Positions 6,878 to 16,610 are shown, counted from the first letter of the stretch. The stretch: DNA of 16,971 nucleotides from Oxalobacter sp. (GCA_012512465.1 JAAZED010000220.1:1-16971); one strand, 5' to 3'. A program made the numbers and translations. The notes: a model not told the origin generated them from the letters alone.

Positions 6878-9280
6878 ATGGGTATGAATGCGGAAATTGA
6901 TCAGAATGCCAAACCACTGTCTCCGGATCTGCTGCAAAAAATGGATGCGTACTTCCGTGCATCCAATTATCTGTCAGTCGGCCAGATTTATCTTTACGAC
7001 AACCCGCTTTTGCGCGTTCCTCTGGCTCCGGAACATGTCAAACCCAGGCTTCTGGGTCACTGGGGTACCTCACCGGGCCTGAATTTTGTTTATGTCCACT
7101 TAAACCGGGTGATCAACAATCACGATCTGGACATGATTTATGTTACAGGACCGGGTCATGGTGGCCCAAGCCTTGTCGCACACACTTATCTTGAGGGCAG
7201 TTACAGCGAGTTTTATCCCAATGTTTCACAGGACGAACAGGGAATGAAAAAGCTGTTTACACAATTCTCCTTCCCCGGCGGTGTACCAAGCCATGTGGCG
7301 TCGGAAACACCGGGTTCCATCAATGAAGGGGGTGAGCTGGGTTACTGCCTGTCGCATGCGTTTGGTGCGGCCTTTGATAACCCTGACCTGATTGTCACCT
7401 GTGTTGTCGGTGACGGTGAGGCGGAAACCGGCCCGCTGGCAACCAGCTGGCACTCCAATAAATTTCTCAATCCCGAATATGATGGCGCGGTGTTGCCGAT
7501 TCTTCACTTGAATGACGGGAAAATTGCAGGCCCAACCGTCCTGGCGCGTATTCCGCATGAAGAGCTGGATATGCTTTTCAAAGGATACGGGTACAAGCCT
7601 TATTATGTCGATTATGATTCGGTGAATGGTGACACCATGGCACTGCATCAGCAGATGGCGGCTGTCATGGACAGGGCAATTGCCGAGATCAAGGCTATCC
7701 AGGCAGATGCTCGCACCAATGGCCTTAAAGAGCGCCCGGTCTGGCCGATGATCGTCATGCGTACGCCGAAGGGATGGACCGGCCCGAAAGTGATTGACGG
7801 GCTGAAGTATGAAGGCTCATTCCGCTCACATCAGGTGCCGGTATCCGAGACCAAGACCAATCTGGATCACCTGAAAATCCTGGAAGAGTGGATGAGAAGC
7901 TACAAGCCGGAAGAACTCTTTGATGAGGATGGCCGCTTCCTGCCCGAACTTGAGGCGCTTGCGCCAAAAGGCATTCGCCGGATGGGCGCCAATCCCCATG
8001 CCAATGGCGGTATCCTGTTGCGTGATCTGCGCATGCCGGATTTCCGGGATTATGCGGTGGATGTTCCCCATCCGGGTGCAACCGTTGCCGAAGCGACCCG
8101 TATCCAGGGACGCATGATCCGTGACGTCATCACACTGAATGAGGAAGCCAGAAATTTCCGTGTATTCAGCCCGGATGAAACCGAATCCAATCGCTGGGGC
8201 GCGGTATTTGAAGTAACCGATCGCTGCCTGGTAGCGGATATCAAGCCGGATGATTACCAGATTTCACATAATGGCCGCATCATGGAGATGCTTTCCGAGC
8301 ATCAGTGCGAGGGCTGGCTGGAGGGCTATATCCTGACAGGGCGTCATGGTTTCTTTTCCTGTTATGAAGCCTTTATCCATATCATTGATTCCATGTTCAA
8401 CCAGCATGCGAAATGGCTGGAGGTGACTCGCCATATTCCGTGGCGCCGCCCGGTTGCTTCGCTTAACTACCTGCTGACATCACACGTATGGCGCCAGGAT
8501 CACAATGGGTTGAGCCACCAGAATCCGGGTTTCATGGATATCGTGATGAACAAGAAGGCGGACATTACCCGTGTCTATCTGCCACCGGATGCCAATACCC
8601 TCCTGTCAGTGACGGATCACTGTCTGCGCAGCCGCCATCGCATTAATGTGATTGTGGCAGGTAAACAGCCGGCATTGCAGTACCTGAACATGGACGATGC
8701 CATCAAGCATTGCACCGCCGGGGCAGGTATATGGGAGTGGGCCAGTAATGACAAAGGCGGTGAGCCTGATGTGGTCATGGCCTGCTGTGGGGATATTCCG
8801 ACAATGGAAACGTTGGCGGCCGTGAAGATTCTGCGCGAGCAATTCCCTGAGTTGAAGATTCGTGTGGTTAACGTTGTTAACCTGATGGTGTTGCAGCCTT
8901 CAAATGAGCATCCCAATGGCATGCCGGACAAGGATTTTGATTCGCTCTTTACGACGGACAAGCCGATTATCTTTGCCTACCATGGCTATCCCTGGCTGAT
9001 CCACCGCCTGACCTACCGCCGGACCAACCACAAGAATCTGCATGTTCGCGGTTACAAGGAAGAAGGTACCACCACCACACCGTTTGACATGGTGGTGTTA
9101 AATGACCTGGATCGTTTCCACCTGGTGGGCGATACGATCGACCGGCTGCCACAACTTGCGGGACGGACGGCTTATACCAAGCAGTACCTGCGTGACAGGC
9201 TTTTAGAGCATAAGGCATATGTCCATCAGTATGGTGAGGATATGCCGGAGATTCGTGACTGGAAATGGACTGACGACTGA
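6878..9280 (+). CDS. xfp: Phosphoketolase (xylulose-5-P / fructose-6-P)
   Basis: An 800-residue thiamine-diphosphate enzyme that splits xylulose-5-phosphate (and often fructose-6-phosphate) with phosphate into acetyl phosphate and glyceraldehyde-3-phosphate (or erythrose-4-phosphate). The thiamine-diphosphate and Mg region reads [14 protein letters not shown] from residue 178. GHGGP with His94 is a conserved active-site motif, and [11 protein letters not shown] and NEGGELGY are typical family stretches. The length agrees with the family (about 790-830). The ATG at 6878 has GAAAGGA four bases upstream; a second ATG two codons later (6884) is also possible, while the ATG at 6842 lacks a ribosome binding site. 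It stands alone between a 301-bp control region and a strong terminator, so it is probably monocistronic. Whether it prefers the five- or six-carbon substrate cannot be read from the sequence. Confidence 0.95.
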   Translation: MGMNAEIDQNAKPLSPDLLQKMDAYFRASNYLSVGQIYLYDNPLLRVPLAPEHVKPRLLGHWGTSPGLNFVYVHLNRVINNHDLDMIYVTGPGHGGPSLVAHTYLEGSYSEFYPNVSQDEQGMKKLFTQFSFPGGVPSHVASETPGSINEGGELGYCLSHAFGAAFDNPDLIVTCVVGDGEAETGPLATSWHSNKFLNPEYDGAVLPILHLNDGKIAGPTVLARIPHEELDMLFKGYGYKPYYVDYDSVNGDTMALHQQMAAVMDRAIAEIKAIQADARTNGLKERPVWPMIVMRTPKGWTGPKVIDGLKYEGSFRSHQVPVSETKTNLDHLKILEEWMRSYKPEELFDEDGRFLPELEALAPKGIRRMGANPHANGGILLRDLRMPDFRDYAVDVPHPGATVAEATRIQGRMIRDVITLNEEARNFRVFSPDETESNRWGAVFEVTDRCLVADIKPDDYQISHNGRIMEMLSEHQCEGWLEGYILTGRHGFFSCYEAFIHIIDSMFNQHAKWLEVTRHIPWRRPVASLNYLLTSHVWRQDHNGLSHQNPGFMDIVMNKKADITRVYLPPDANTLLSVTDHCLRSRHRINVIVAGKQPALQYLNMDDAIKHCTAGAGIWEWASNDKGGEPDVVMACCGDIPTMETLAAVKILREQFPELKIRVVNVVNLMVLQPSNEHPNGMPDKDFDSLFTTDKPIIFAYHGYPWLIHRLTYRRTNHKNLHVRGYKEEGTTTTPFDMVVLNDLDRFHLVGDTIDRLPQLAGRTAYTKQYLRDRLLEHKAYVHQYGEDMPEIRDWKWTDD

Positions 9281-9307
9281 TTGTTCTGTTTTTCGTCATA
9301 AAAAAAC

Positions 9308-9343
9308 AAACGCGCACTTTCCTTTCAGGAAGTGCGCGTTTTT
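9308..9343. terminator. Strong bidirectional terminator between xfp and queC
   Basis: The left arm AAACGCGCACTTTCCT (9308-9323) pairs with AGGAAGTGCGCGTTT (from 9327) with one bulged T and a three-base loop. On the plus strand the stem ends in TTTTT; on the minus strand it is followed by TTTGTTTTTTT (complement of 9300-9310). It therefore serves both the phosphoketolase gene and the convergent queC. Confidence 0.9.
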
Positions 9344-9361
9344 ACTGGAAAAGCGCCTGTT

Positions 9362-10075
9362 TCAACCAGAGGCGGGATTACCGGAGAAAATGCGATAACC
9401 TCTTTTGCGCAGTTCACAGGCTGGGCACGCTCCGCAACCATGTCCCCAGTCGTGCAATGTGCCGCGTTCACCCAGGTAGCAGGTGTGGGTTTCTTCACGG
9501 ATCAGGTCAACAAGGGCCGTGCCACCGATATTTTTGGCCAGTTGCCATGTCTGGGCCTTGTCTTTCCACATCAGCGGGGTTTCCACGCGAAATTGTCCTG
9601 CCATGCCCAGATTCAGGGTCAATTGCAGTGCTTTCATGGTGTCATCCCGGCAATCCGGATATCCTGATGAATCGGTTTCACACATGCCGCCCACGAGGAT
9701 GTCCAGATTACGGCGGTAGCCCAGTGTGGCGGCGACCATCATGAAAAGCAGGTTGCGTCCCGGAACAAAGGTATTGGGCTGCCCGTTTTCCATAAATCGG
9801 ATTTCCGTTTCTGTTGTCATGGCGGTATCCGAGAGACTGGCAATCAGCGAGAGATCGATGACATGATCCATCCCTAGCCGGTTATTCCAGTCATCCGAAA
9901 GGGTGCGCAGCCTGGAGAGAATGGTTGGACGCATGGCGAGTTCGATGTGGTGCCGCTGCCCGTAATCAAATCCGATGGTTTCTACATGTGTATAGTGGGC
10001 AAGGGCCCAGGCCAGGCAGGTTGTGGAGTCCTGTCCCCCGCTGAACAGAACAAGCGCGTGATTGAGAGATGACAT
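9362..10075 (-). CDS. queC: 7-cyano-7-deazaguanine (preQ0) synthase
   Basis: This 237-residue protein makes preQ0 from 7-carboxy-7-deazaguanine and ammonia, using two ATP, in the queuosine tRNA-modification pathway. The PP-loop ATP pyrophosphatase motif SGGQDSTT lies at 12-19. The C-terminal zinc site is formed by Cys199, Cys214, Cys217 and Cys220 ([10 protein letters not shown]). [12 protein letters not shown] (35-46) and VPGRN (104-108) are standard QueC motifs. It is on its own in this window: no queD, queE or queF is adjacent. It is convergent with xfp and divergent from tamA. A near-consensus promoter (10186-10213, minus) would give a leader of about 100 bases containing a strong hairpin, which suggests leader-based control. 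No clear Shine-Dalgarno sequence precedes the ATG. Confidence 0.96.
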   Translation of the reverse strand: MSSLNHALVLFSGGQDSTTCLAWALAHYTHVETIGFDYGQRHHIELAMRPTILSRLRTLSDDWNNRLGMDHVIDLSLIASLSDTAMTTETEIRFMENGQPNTFVPGRNLLFMMVAATLGYRRNLDILVGGMCETDSSGYPDCRDDTMKALQLTLNLGMAGQFRVETPLMWKDKAQTWQLAKNIGGTALVDLIREETHTCYLGERGTLHDWGHGCGACPACELRKRGYRIFSGNPASG

Positions 10076-10090
10076 AATGTGCCGGTTTTT

Positions 10091-10141
10091 TGTGAAAAAG
10101 CAGAAACAGTCCGGATTTCGATTTCACAGAAATGCGGACTG
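10091..10141 (-). ncRNA. Structured queC leader: hairpin with possible pseudoknot
   Basis: In the minus-strand RNA, CAGTCCG (10141-10135) pairs with CGGACTG (10113-10107); after one mismatch, ATTTC pairs with GAAAT (12 pairs in all), closing a nine-base loop (10128-10120). The loop begins TGTGAAA, an exact reverse complement of TTTCACA at 10097-10091, which lies in the T-rich stretch just after the hairpin. Loop-to-tail pairing would form an H-type pseudoknot ending about 15 bases before the queC start codon. The hairpin followed by TTTCTGCTTTTT also resembles an intrinsic terminator. Both readings fit a cis-regulatory leader. It does not match the compact preQ1-I consensus as I know it. The function is inferred. 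Confidence 0.45.
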
Positions 10142-10156
10142 AGCAATAATGACAGC

Positions 10157-10186
10157 TTGGTGATTATCGTATCCTGAATTCATAAA
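10157..10186 (+). promoter_or_regulatory. Candidate tamA promoter
   Basis: TTGGTG (10157-10162), 18 bases, then CATAAA (10181-10186) gives a moderate plus-strand sigma70 match. TATAAA at 10188-10193 is a better -10 but has no -35 and would make the mRNA nearly leaderless. Either choice overlaps the queC promoter region, so the two divergent promoters would compete. Confidence 0.3.
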
Positions 10187-10213
10187 TTATAAAACGACAC
10201 CGGGGAATGGCAA
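10186..10213 (-). promoter_or_regulatory. queC promoter
   Basis: On the minus strand TTGCCA (five of six -35 matches, complement of 10208-10213), a 16-base spacer and a perfect TATAAT (complement of 10186-10191) form the best sigma70 promoter seen in the window. Transcription would start near 10179, about 104 bases before the queC ATG. The -35 element overlaps the tamA start codon. Confidence 0.65.
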
Positions 10214-12021
10214 AAAAACGCGCCAGCGCACAGAAATCGCATGAGGGACTGTTACGTGTCCGAGGCTTCCATATTCTTTTCAGATTATGGCAGGTTTTTT
10301 TTGCTGCGTTTTTATTTTCCTGTCTTGCGCCGGTTTATGCTGAGGTATCGGCATATGGCGTGATGATTGATGCGCCGGATAACATACAGCAGATTTTGGA
10401 AGAAAATCTGTCCCTGGTGCGCTGGCGCGGCAATGACAAGGTTGACCGCGCGCAGTTGCGGCGACTGTATCGTCAGACACCGGATGAAATCAAAAAACTC
10501 CTGGAAACGGAAGGTTATTTTTCTCCGGTTATTGATACAAAGATGGAGCCTGCCGGTGAATCGTTCCAGATTCATATCGCCGTTGATCCCGGGGAACCGG
10601 TCCGTGTGAGTGAGGTGAATATCATCTTCGACGGAGCTATTATCCTGCAGGAGGCGTCACAGAAACCACAGATGAGTGATTTGAAAAAACGCTGGGTGTT
10701 GCATGAGGGGATGCGCTTCAGACAGGCTGACTGGGAAGCCGCCAAGGCAGCACTTTTGCGTCAGGTTATGCGGGTGCGATATCCCAGAGCGCGCATAACC
10801 GATTCACAGGCGGTGGTTGATCCTGAAGCGCGCACAGCGGTTTTGCGGGTGGAAATAGACAGTGGAACGCCGGTGCGCTTTGGCGAGATAAAAATCATCG
10901 GCCTGAGTCGGTACAGCGAAGACATCATTATGCGGGAGCGTCCAGTCAAACCGGGCGCGGTTTACCGCGAAAAGGCCCTGGTCAACTGGCAGACCCATCT
11001 TCAGGATACCGGGTATTTTCGCTTTGTTGAGGTGACCGCTGATGTGGATTCAGGGCTGGATGAGGTACCCGTGACAGTGAGTGTTGTCGAAAACAAGAAG
11101 CGGCATGCGGCGGTCGGTGTCGGTTACAGCACTGATACCGGTAACCGGTTCAGCCTGAGTTACGATGACCTTAAATTTTTCGGCCAGGAGTGGAACCTGA
11201 AAAGCGGGGTGGTACTGGAAACCCGGAAGCAGACAGGGCATGCCGAGATTTATTTCCCGAAAACCGAGGGCGGTTTTACCAACAGTATTGGCGGCAAATA
11301 TGAACGCTCGGATATCCAGGGTGAAGATACGCGTTTGATCAGCCTTTTTGGCAAAACATCCTGGGGGACACCACGGCTTGAACAGTTTGTGATGCTGGAG
11401 TATCTCAATGAAAATACCAGGGTCAATGGCTCGGACGACAAGGAAAGTGAAGCCTTGCCATTGACTTATGGCGTGATCAAGCGGGAACTGAATAACCGGC
11501 TTAATCCGACACGCGGCTATGCTGTCCAGGCGCAGATTGGCGCTGCGGTTGAGCCGGTCCTGACAGACAGGAGTTTTTTGCGGCCTTATCTCAAAGCGGC
11601 TTATATTCATCCCGTCGGGGAAAAGGGAAGCCTGTTGTTACGGACAGAAATGGGGGCGATTTTGTCCAGTTCCCGTGAAGGCATTCCTTCCACCGTGATG
11701 TTCAGAACCGGTGGTGATCAGTCAGTGCGCGGCTATGCTTTTGAAAGCCTGGGTGTCAAGGAGGGGCGAGCCACCGTGGGAGGGCGTTACCTGGCGGTGG
11801 GCAGCGTGGAATACCAGTATTATTTTTATGGTAACTGGGGCGCGGCTGTTTTTGTCGATGCGGGCAATGCGGCGGACAATCTTAACGATCTGGACCCGGC
11901 GTTCGGTTATGGTATCGGTGCGCGATGGAGAAGCCCGGCCGGTCCCCTGGGTATTGATGTGGCATACGGGGAAGAGACGCAGGAATTCCGTGTGCACTTT
12001 TCTTTCGGGTTTACATTCTGA
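10207..12021 (+). CDS. tamA: TamA, Omp85-family outer-membrane assembly protein
   Basis: A 604-residue Omp85 protein. A long basic N-terminus and hydrophobic stretch (about 24-42) end in APVYA before Glu46, a likely signal peptidase I site. Three POTRA-like beta-alpha-beta units follow at roughly 47-128, 130-220 and 222-297. The C-terminal barrel (about 300-604) carries the Omp85 loop motif FRTGGDQSVRGY (499-510) and ends in Phe, as outer-membrane barrels do. With three POTRA units and tamB directly downstream, this is TamA and not BamA, which has five. It helps insert outer-membrane proteins such as autotransporters, and the pair is also implicated in lipid transport. GGGG abuts the ATG, unusually close for a ribosome binding site, but no better in-frame start is evident. 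It is divergent from queC. Confidence 0.93.
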   Translation: MAKKRASAQKSHEGLLRVRGFHILFRLWQVFFAAFLFSCLAPVYAEVSAYGVMIDAPDNIQQILEENLSLVRWRGNDKVDRAQLRRLYRQTPDEIKKLLETEGYFSPVIDTKMEPAGESFQIHIAVDPGEPVRVSEVNIIFDGAIILQEASQKPQMSDLKKRWVLHEGMRFRQADWEAAKAALLRQVMRVRYPRARITDSQAVVDPEARTAVLRVEIDSGTPVRFGEIKIIGLSRYSEDIIMRERPVKPGAVYREKALVNWQTHLQDTGYFRFVEVTADVDSGLDEVPVTVSVVENKKRHAAVGVGYSTDTGNRFSLSYDDLKFFGQEWNLKSGVVLETRKQTGHAEIYFPKTEGGFTNSIGGKYERSDIQGEDTRLISLFGKTSWGTPRLEQFVMLEYLNENTRVNGSDDKESEALPLTYGVIKRELNNRLNPTRGYAVQAQIGAAVEPVLTDRSFLRPYLKAAYIHPVGEKGSLLLRTEMGAILSSSREGIPSTVMFRTGGDQSVRGYAFESLGVKEGRATVGGRYLAVGSVEYQYYFYGNWGAAVFVDAGNAADNLNDLDPAFGYGIGARWRSPAGPLGIDVAYGEETQEFRVHFSFGFTF

Positions 12022-15000
12022 TGCGGCGCTGGCTTATTATTCTCCTGGCGGTTCCGGTTGTTGCGGTGGTGACATTGCTTGTTGTGATACAGCACGAGTT
12101 TGCCCTGAAATGGGTGGCAGACAAAATTGTTTCGTCCAGTAACGGCAGTATTATTCTCAATGGCGTCAGTGGTTCCCTGACGGGGACGATGAAAGTTGAG
12201 GAGGCGGTATACCTGACGCCGGAACGAAAAATATCTGCCGAAGAAGTGGAGATTTCCTGGTGGCCCTCCCGCATCCTGCTTGGTCAGCTCGGTGTGGAAT
12301 CAGTAACGGTTTCCCGGCTGACAATTGAAAGCGGGGTACCATCGGACGCGCCTTTTACGCTGCCGGAATCGCTGGCGCCCCCCCTGTCCATTCATGTCGG
12401 GAAGGTGCAGGTGGACCAGTTGACCTATGATGCGCTCCGCTTTCAGGATGTCCGTTTATCCCTTGATGCGAACAAGGCGGCCTGGGAGCTGAAGGAGGCG
12501 GGTTTTGAGAGTCCCTTCGGCATAGTCAGTGTGGAACTGAAGCTGGGTACGCATGCGCCTTTTTCGCTTGACGGCAAAGCGACGGTAAACCATGAAAAGG
12601 CGGAAGGGACGGCCCAGGTGGCTGGAGATCTTCATGATATCCGCTTTGAGGGACAGTTTGCCGGGTTTGGCGCGGAGGTGAAAGCCAATGCCAAGGTCAC
12701 GCCCTTTGCCGGTTTTATCCTGCCATCCCTTTCTCTCAACGCGAAAAACGTGGATCCCTCACAGGTAAGGGCCGACTGGCCGCAAAGCCGGATTCAGGCA
12801 ACCGCAGAGATTCAGACCAAAGCGGACGAATCGGTTGCGGGCTCGGTTCGCATCGATAACACTATCCCGGGCACGATTGATGCAAACCGCCTGCCTTTGC
12901 GGACGGTAACCGCCAGGATGGGAGGAAATACACAAACCATGCTGCTGGAGCAACTGGTGATGGATATGGGCGCAGCCGGTCAGTTCAGCGGCAACGGAAG
13001 GCTGAGTTTGGACGGTGTGGATTTGTCCCTGCGCACCGGGCGTTTCGATCTGAGTGGCATTCATTCCAGTATCAGAAAAACCGCCATTTCAGGCAATATT
13101 GCCGTATCGGCGGAAGAGGAAAAGCAGGTCATGACCGTCAAGCTGGCGGAGAGCCGCCTCGCGCTGGATGCCAGAGTAATCCATGCGAGTGACCGGCTTG
13201 ACCTTCCCCTGTTCAGGTTGCGTGCAGCCAACGGCGAGATACAGCTGGAGGGCAGCATGGGACTGACACTGGCTCGTGACTTTTCCTTTGACGGAAAAGC
13301 GAGTCGTTTCAATCTGTCAGCGCTGGGCGCTTATCCTTCTTCGGAGATCAATGCGACGATAGCTGCCAAGGGGCATCTTTCTCCTGAGTGGCATGCCGCC
13401 ATCAATTATGCCTTGCAGCCCAGCCGTTTTCTCGATAATCCCCTGACGGGAAAAGGCCGGTTCACGGTGACGGCAACCGCATTGCGGGATGTGGAGGTAT
13501 TACTGGCGCTGGGACCGAACAGCTTTAATGCCAATGGAGCTTTTGGCAAAGCCGGAGAAAGTCTGCGGTGGAAACTGGATGCGCCCAAACTGGCTGCGCT
13601 GGGCAAACCGTTTGAAGGCACTGTGGCGGGCGAAGGGACGTTATCCGGCACATTTGAAGCATTACAGGCCAAATTGAAGCTTGATGGCAGTGATCTGGCA
13701 TTTCCCGGTCCGGTCCGCGCGAAATCGATTCATGCGGATGGCCGTTTTGGTACCCGCCCGGCCGATTTAATGGACGTGCGCATTGACGCCCGGAATCTGG
13801 CTGCCGCTGACATGCTGTGGTCTGCGCTGCAGTTTCAGGCAAACGGGACGCTGCAGGCCCACAGCCTGGAAGCGTCAGCACAGAACAATACCATGGATCT
13901 TTACACCCGGGCTGCTGGTGGATGGAAGGCAAAACAGGGGTGGGGTGGTGAAATACAGGCGCTCGAAAACAAGGGAAAACAACCCTTTTCCCTGGCATCT
14001 CCCGCACCGCTTCATGCGGGAACACGGCTCTTTTCCCTTCAGGATTTTACGCTGACATTCCCGGATGGGCGGCTGGTTGTGAATAAACTGGAAAAGCGCG
14101 GTTCACGCATCCGGTCAGATGGCTATGCCAAAGGCTTTCCGCTGCGATATCTGACGGCCTTTGCCCCGGCACTCAGGCAGAAAGTGGGAGGGCAACTGGT
14201 TTTCGGAGCGGAGTGGTCGGTGGATATGGATCGGATGCTGACAGGGAAAGTGCATGTTTACAGGGAAAGCGGAGATCTGACGATACGGGGTGATACCAGC
14301 GTCAAGCTGGGATTGACGGAAATGGATATGCGCCTGAATCTGGCGAAAAACGAACTGGACGTGCTGGCCAATATTAAGGGAGAGACAACGGGTGTCATCC
14401 AGTTGACAGCCAATGCCCAGCTTGTGCGCAACAGGAATGGCTGGCATTTTCCGAAACAAAGCCCGTTCAGGCTGCAACTTGATGCCGATATGCCGACACT
14501 TGACTGGGTCAGTGTTGTCAGTGGTCAGCCTGATATTGATATCAACGGTAGCCTCAAGGTAAAGATAAACGGGGCGGGCACGATTGGCGACCCTCGCCTC
14601 ACCGGGACATTCGCAGGCAATGCCCTGTCATTTCGCTGGTATACCTGGGGGGTGAAACTGCATGACGGGCAGCTCCTGGCCCGTCTTGACAATAATCGCG
14701 TCACACTGGAACAGGCTACGATCCGGGGAGATGAGGGCGTTTTCCGTATGGAGGGCGGCGGCAGTTTTGATCATGGCAACATGCATATCAATCTGAGTTT
14801 CCTGGCAGACAAGCTGCTCCTTTTATCCAGTCCGGACAAGCAGTTGGCCTTGAGCGGGCAGGGGAAGATGACCCTGGATAATGAAAAGATGACGCTCAAT
14901 GGAAAATGGCGGGTGGACAAGGCGCTGATCCAGTCCGTTGAATACAATAATGTGAATTTCAGTGACGATGTGGTTGTGCTCGGACGGGAGGATAGCGCCA

Positions 15001-15749
15001 GCGAGTCCAAAAAGCCGATGGCTGTCGCCATGGATATGACCATTGATCTGGGAGACCGCTTCCGGATTGATGGCTGGGGGCTGGATGCCCGTCTGGAAGG
15101 TAATTTGCAGGTGGCATCAGCTGAGGACCAGTCTTTGCGAGTGTTCGGAAAAGTTCAGGCGGTCAATGCCACTTTCAATGCCTATGGGCAAAAGCTGACG
15201 GTTGAGCGGGGAAATGTGGTATTCAGCGGGCCTGCCGAGCGTCCTTCCCTGGATATCCTGGCAATTCGTAAAGTGCCGACTTTCGGGATGGAAGATGCCG
15301 TGGAAGCCGGTGTGCAGGTCAGGGGGACACCGCAGAATCTGCAGGTCAAGCTGGTGTCCAATCCCAATGTCTCAGATTCAGAAAAGCTGTCATGGCTGAT
15401 ACTGGGGCATGGCGGGGCGCAGAGTGCCAATGATCATGACCGCAGTGTGGTTGCGGCTGCGGCTGTGGCGTTGCTCAGCACCTCTTCTCTGGGCAGTATG
15501 CAATCCGGCCTGGCCAGCACGATCGGTGTGGATGAGATTGGGGTAGGCGCTGGAGCCGACATGGAAAGCACGGTCCTGTCTGTCAGCAAACAGATATCAA
15601 ACCGCCTGTACCTGACCTATGAGCAGGGCATTTCTACCGTGTCGAACCTGGTCAAGCTGCGTTATATCGTTTCACAGCGGGTGCGTGTTGAAGCGGCAAC
15701 CGGTACGAGCAGTGCGATTGACCTGCTGTATGAATGGAGTTTTGACTGA
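12021..15749 (+). CDS. tamB: TamB, translocation and assembly module inner-membrane protein
   Basis: This 1242-residue protein has one N-terminal membrane segment (about residues 4-24) and then a very long periplasmic region of repeating short beta strands, the AsmA/TamB-type beta-taco that carries a hydrophobic groove across the periplasm. The C-terminal third holds the DUF490/TamB domain (about 900-1242) and ends in YEWSFD, as usual for the family. TamB contacts TamA through this end, linking inner and outer membranes. The ATG overlaps the tamA stop by one base (TGATG), so translation is probably coupled; no separate promoter is needed. Length agrees with the family (about 1200-1400). It is convergent with the DUF3108 gene, 22 bases away, with no clear terminator between them. 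Confidence 0.93.
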   Translation: MRRWLIILLAVPVVAVVTLLVVIQHEFALKWVADKIVSSSNGSIILNGVSGSLTGTMKVEEAVYLTPERKISAEEVEISWWPSRILLGQLGVESVTVSRLTIESGVPSDAPFTLPESLAPPLSIHVGKVQVDQLTYDALRFQDVRLSLDANKAAWELKEAGFESPFGIVSVELKLGTHAPFSLDGKATVNHEKAEGTAQVAGDLHDIRFEGQFAGFGAEVKANAKVTPFAGFILPSLSLNAKNVDPSQVRADWPQSRIQATAEIQTKADESVAGSVRIDNTIPGTIDANRLPLRTVTARMGGNTQTMLLEQLVMDMGAAGQFSGNGRLSLDGVDLSLRTGRFDLSGIHSSIRKTAISGNIAVSAEEEKQVMTVKLAESRLALDARVIHASDRLDLPLFRLRAANGEIQLEGSMGLTLARDFSFDGKASRFNLSALGAYPSSEINATIAAKGHLSPEWHAAINYALQPSRFLDNPLTGKGRFTVTATALRDVEVLLALGPNSFNANGAFGKAGESLRWKLDAPKLAALGKPFEGTVAGEGTLSGTFEALQAKLKLDGSDLAFPGPVRAKSIHADGRFGTRPADLMDVRIDARNLAAADMLWSALQFQANGTLQAHSLEASAQNNTMDLYTRAAGGWKAKQGWGGEIQALENKGKQPFSLASPAPLHAGTRLFSLQDFTLTFPDGRLVVNKLEKRGSRIRSDGYAKGFPLRYLTAFAPALRQKVGGQLVFGAEWSVDMDRMLTGKVHVYRESGDLTIRGDTSVKLGLTEMDMRLNLAKNELDVLANIKGETTGVIQLTANAQLVRNRNGWHFPKQSPFRLQLDADMPTLDWVSVVSGQPDIDINGSLKVKINGAGTIGDPRLTGTFAGNALSFRWYTWGVKLHDGQLLARLDNNRVTLEQATIRGDEGVFRMEGGGSFDHGNMHINLSFLADKLLLLSSPDKQLALSGQGKMTLDNEKMTLNGKWRVDKALIQSVEYNNVNFSDDVVVLGREDSASESKKPMAVAMDMTIDLGDRFRIDGWGLDARLEGNLQVASAEDQSLRVFGKVQAVNATFNAYGQKLTVERGNVVFSGPAERPSLDILAIRKVPTFGMEDAVEAGVQVRGTPQNLQVKLVSNPNVSDSEKLSWLILGHGGAQSANDHDRSVVAAAAVALLSTSSLGSMQSGLASTIGVDEIGVGAGADMESTVLSVSKQISNRLYLTYEQGISTVSNLVKLRYIVSQRVRVEAATGTSSAIDLLYEWSFD

Positions 15750-15771
15750 GTCCGGTTTGGCCTTGAACGGT

Positions 15772-16533
15772 TTATCCTGGTGTGATTTTTTTGATAATCT
15801 GTTCCAGGCGCAGTCCCTTTTTGTCAAAAAAGACCAGTTTGACCGGATACCATTCCCTGTCCGGCGCCAGCCAGACTTCGGTGGTTTTTCCTTTTTTATC
15901 GGTTCTTATGAGGTGAACGGCCTTGATTTCGCCCAGCGCCGTCAGGAAGGTGATTTCATCGACGATGGTGAAATCCCACTGGTCAATCCGGTTTCTCCCC
16001 GACACCATGAATGTCAGTTTTTTCCCGGGGGTGAAGTTTTCCGGCTGTGCTCTTGCCATGGATACCAGTTGCCATACAATGCTGGCCTGATCCTGGATGC
16101 CATCAGAAAAAAACAGGGATTCGCCGGAGTCTGAAAATTTCAGGGCCTTGCTGTCCTGGTCAAATATGGTCCGGGTTTCATCCCGGTTACGGCGTTTTTC
16201 TGTAAAGAGGGAGGGTTTAAGTCCTTTTGTCCCGATAATGCCTTTGCTGGATGTATCGAGAAGCTGTCCAACCAGGTTGCCCCGTGCGCTGCTTTGCGTT
16301 GCGTATTCACTTCCGGACTGTTTCCATTTGATATTGGAGGTGCCCCCGATACTCATGGCGCTGTAATTGGCGCGAACGACATAATCCAGATTGACGGAGG
16401 GAGGCGGCGAAACCGTTTTGCCCGCAGCAGGTGTATCAGCCAGGGTATACGGAGTCATCATCACCAGAATAATGCTGCAGACAAGGGGAAACAACCAGCG
16501 CAAAAACTTTGTTTGTTTATTATCGGGAGTCAT
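15772..16533 (-). CDS. Exported DUF3108 domain protein
   Basis: A 253-residue protein with a Sec-type signal peptide (basic start, hydrophobic 13-27, likely cut after TLA at residue 32), so periplasmic or outer-membrane associated. The mature part fits DUF3108, a beta-rich fold with recurring short motifs such as LDYVVRAN, a FSDG-like turn and IDQWDFTIVD, ending in WLAPDREWYPVKL, a typical family stretch. No biochemical function is known to me. The ATG at 16533 has AGGA seven bases upstream and is preferred over a TTG nine codons earlier (16560), which lacks one. A good promoter lies at 16611-16639. It faces tamB and is divergent from rfaE2, in an envelope-related setting. Confidence 0.85.
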   Translation of the reverse strand: MTPDNKQTKFLRWLFPLVCSIILVMMTPYTLADTPAAGKTVSPPPSVNLDYVVRANYSAMSIGGTSNIKWKQSGSEYATQSSARGNLVGQLLDTSSKGIIGTKGLKPSLFTEKRRNRDETRTIFDQDSKALKFSDSGESLFFSDGIQDQASIVWQLVSMARAQPENFTPGKKLTFMVSGRNRIDQWDFTIVDEITFLTALGEIKAVHLIRTDKKGKTTEVWLAPDREWYPVKLVFFDKKGLRLEQIIKKITPG

Positions 16534-16610
16534 GTCGATATCCTGTATCAGAGGGTACAAAGTTTGCCGTCCTGTTACGCCTCAGGCAAATTGAGAATAC
16601 TACACAAAAC

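Noticed and set aside
10076..10206. Classical preQ1-I riboswitch upstream of queC.
   Set aside because: The hairpin is longer and its loop and tail do not fit the short preQ1-I consensus; only a non-standard leader is claimed.
16534..16560. TTG start giving nine extra residues to the DUF3108 protein.
   Set aside because: It lacks a ribosome binding site, and the ATG at 16533 has AGGA seven bases upstream followed by a normal signal peptide.
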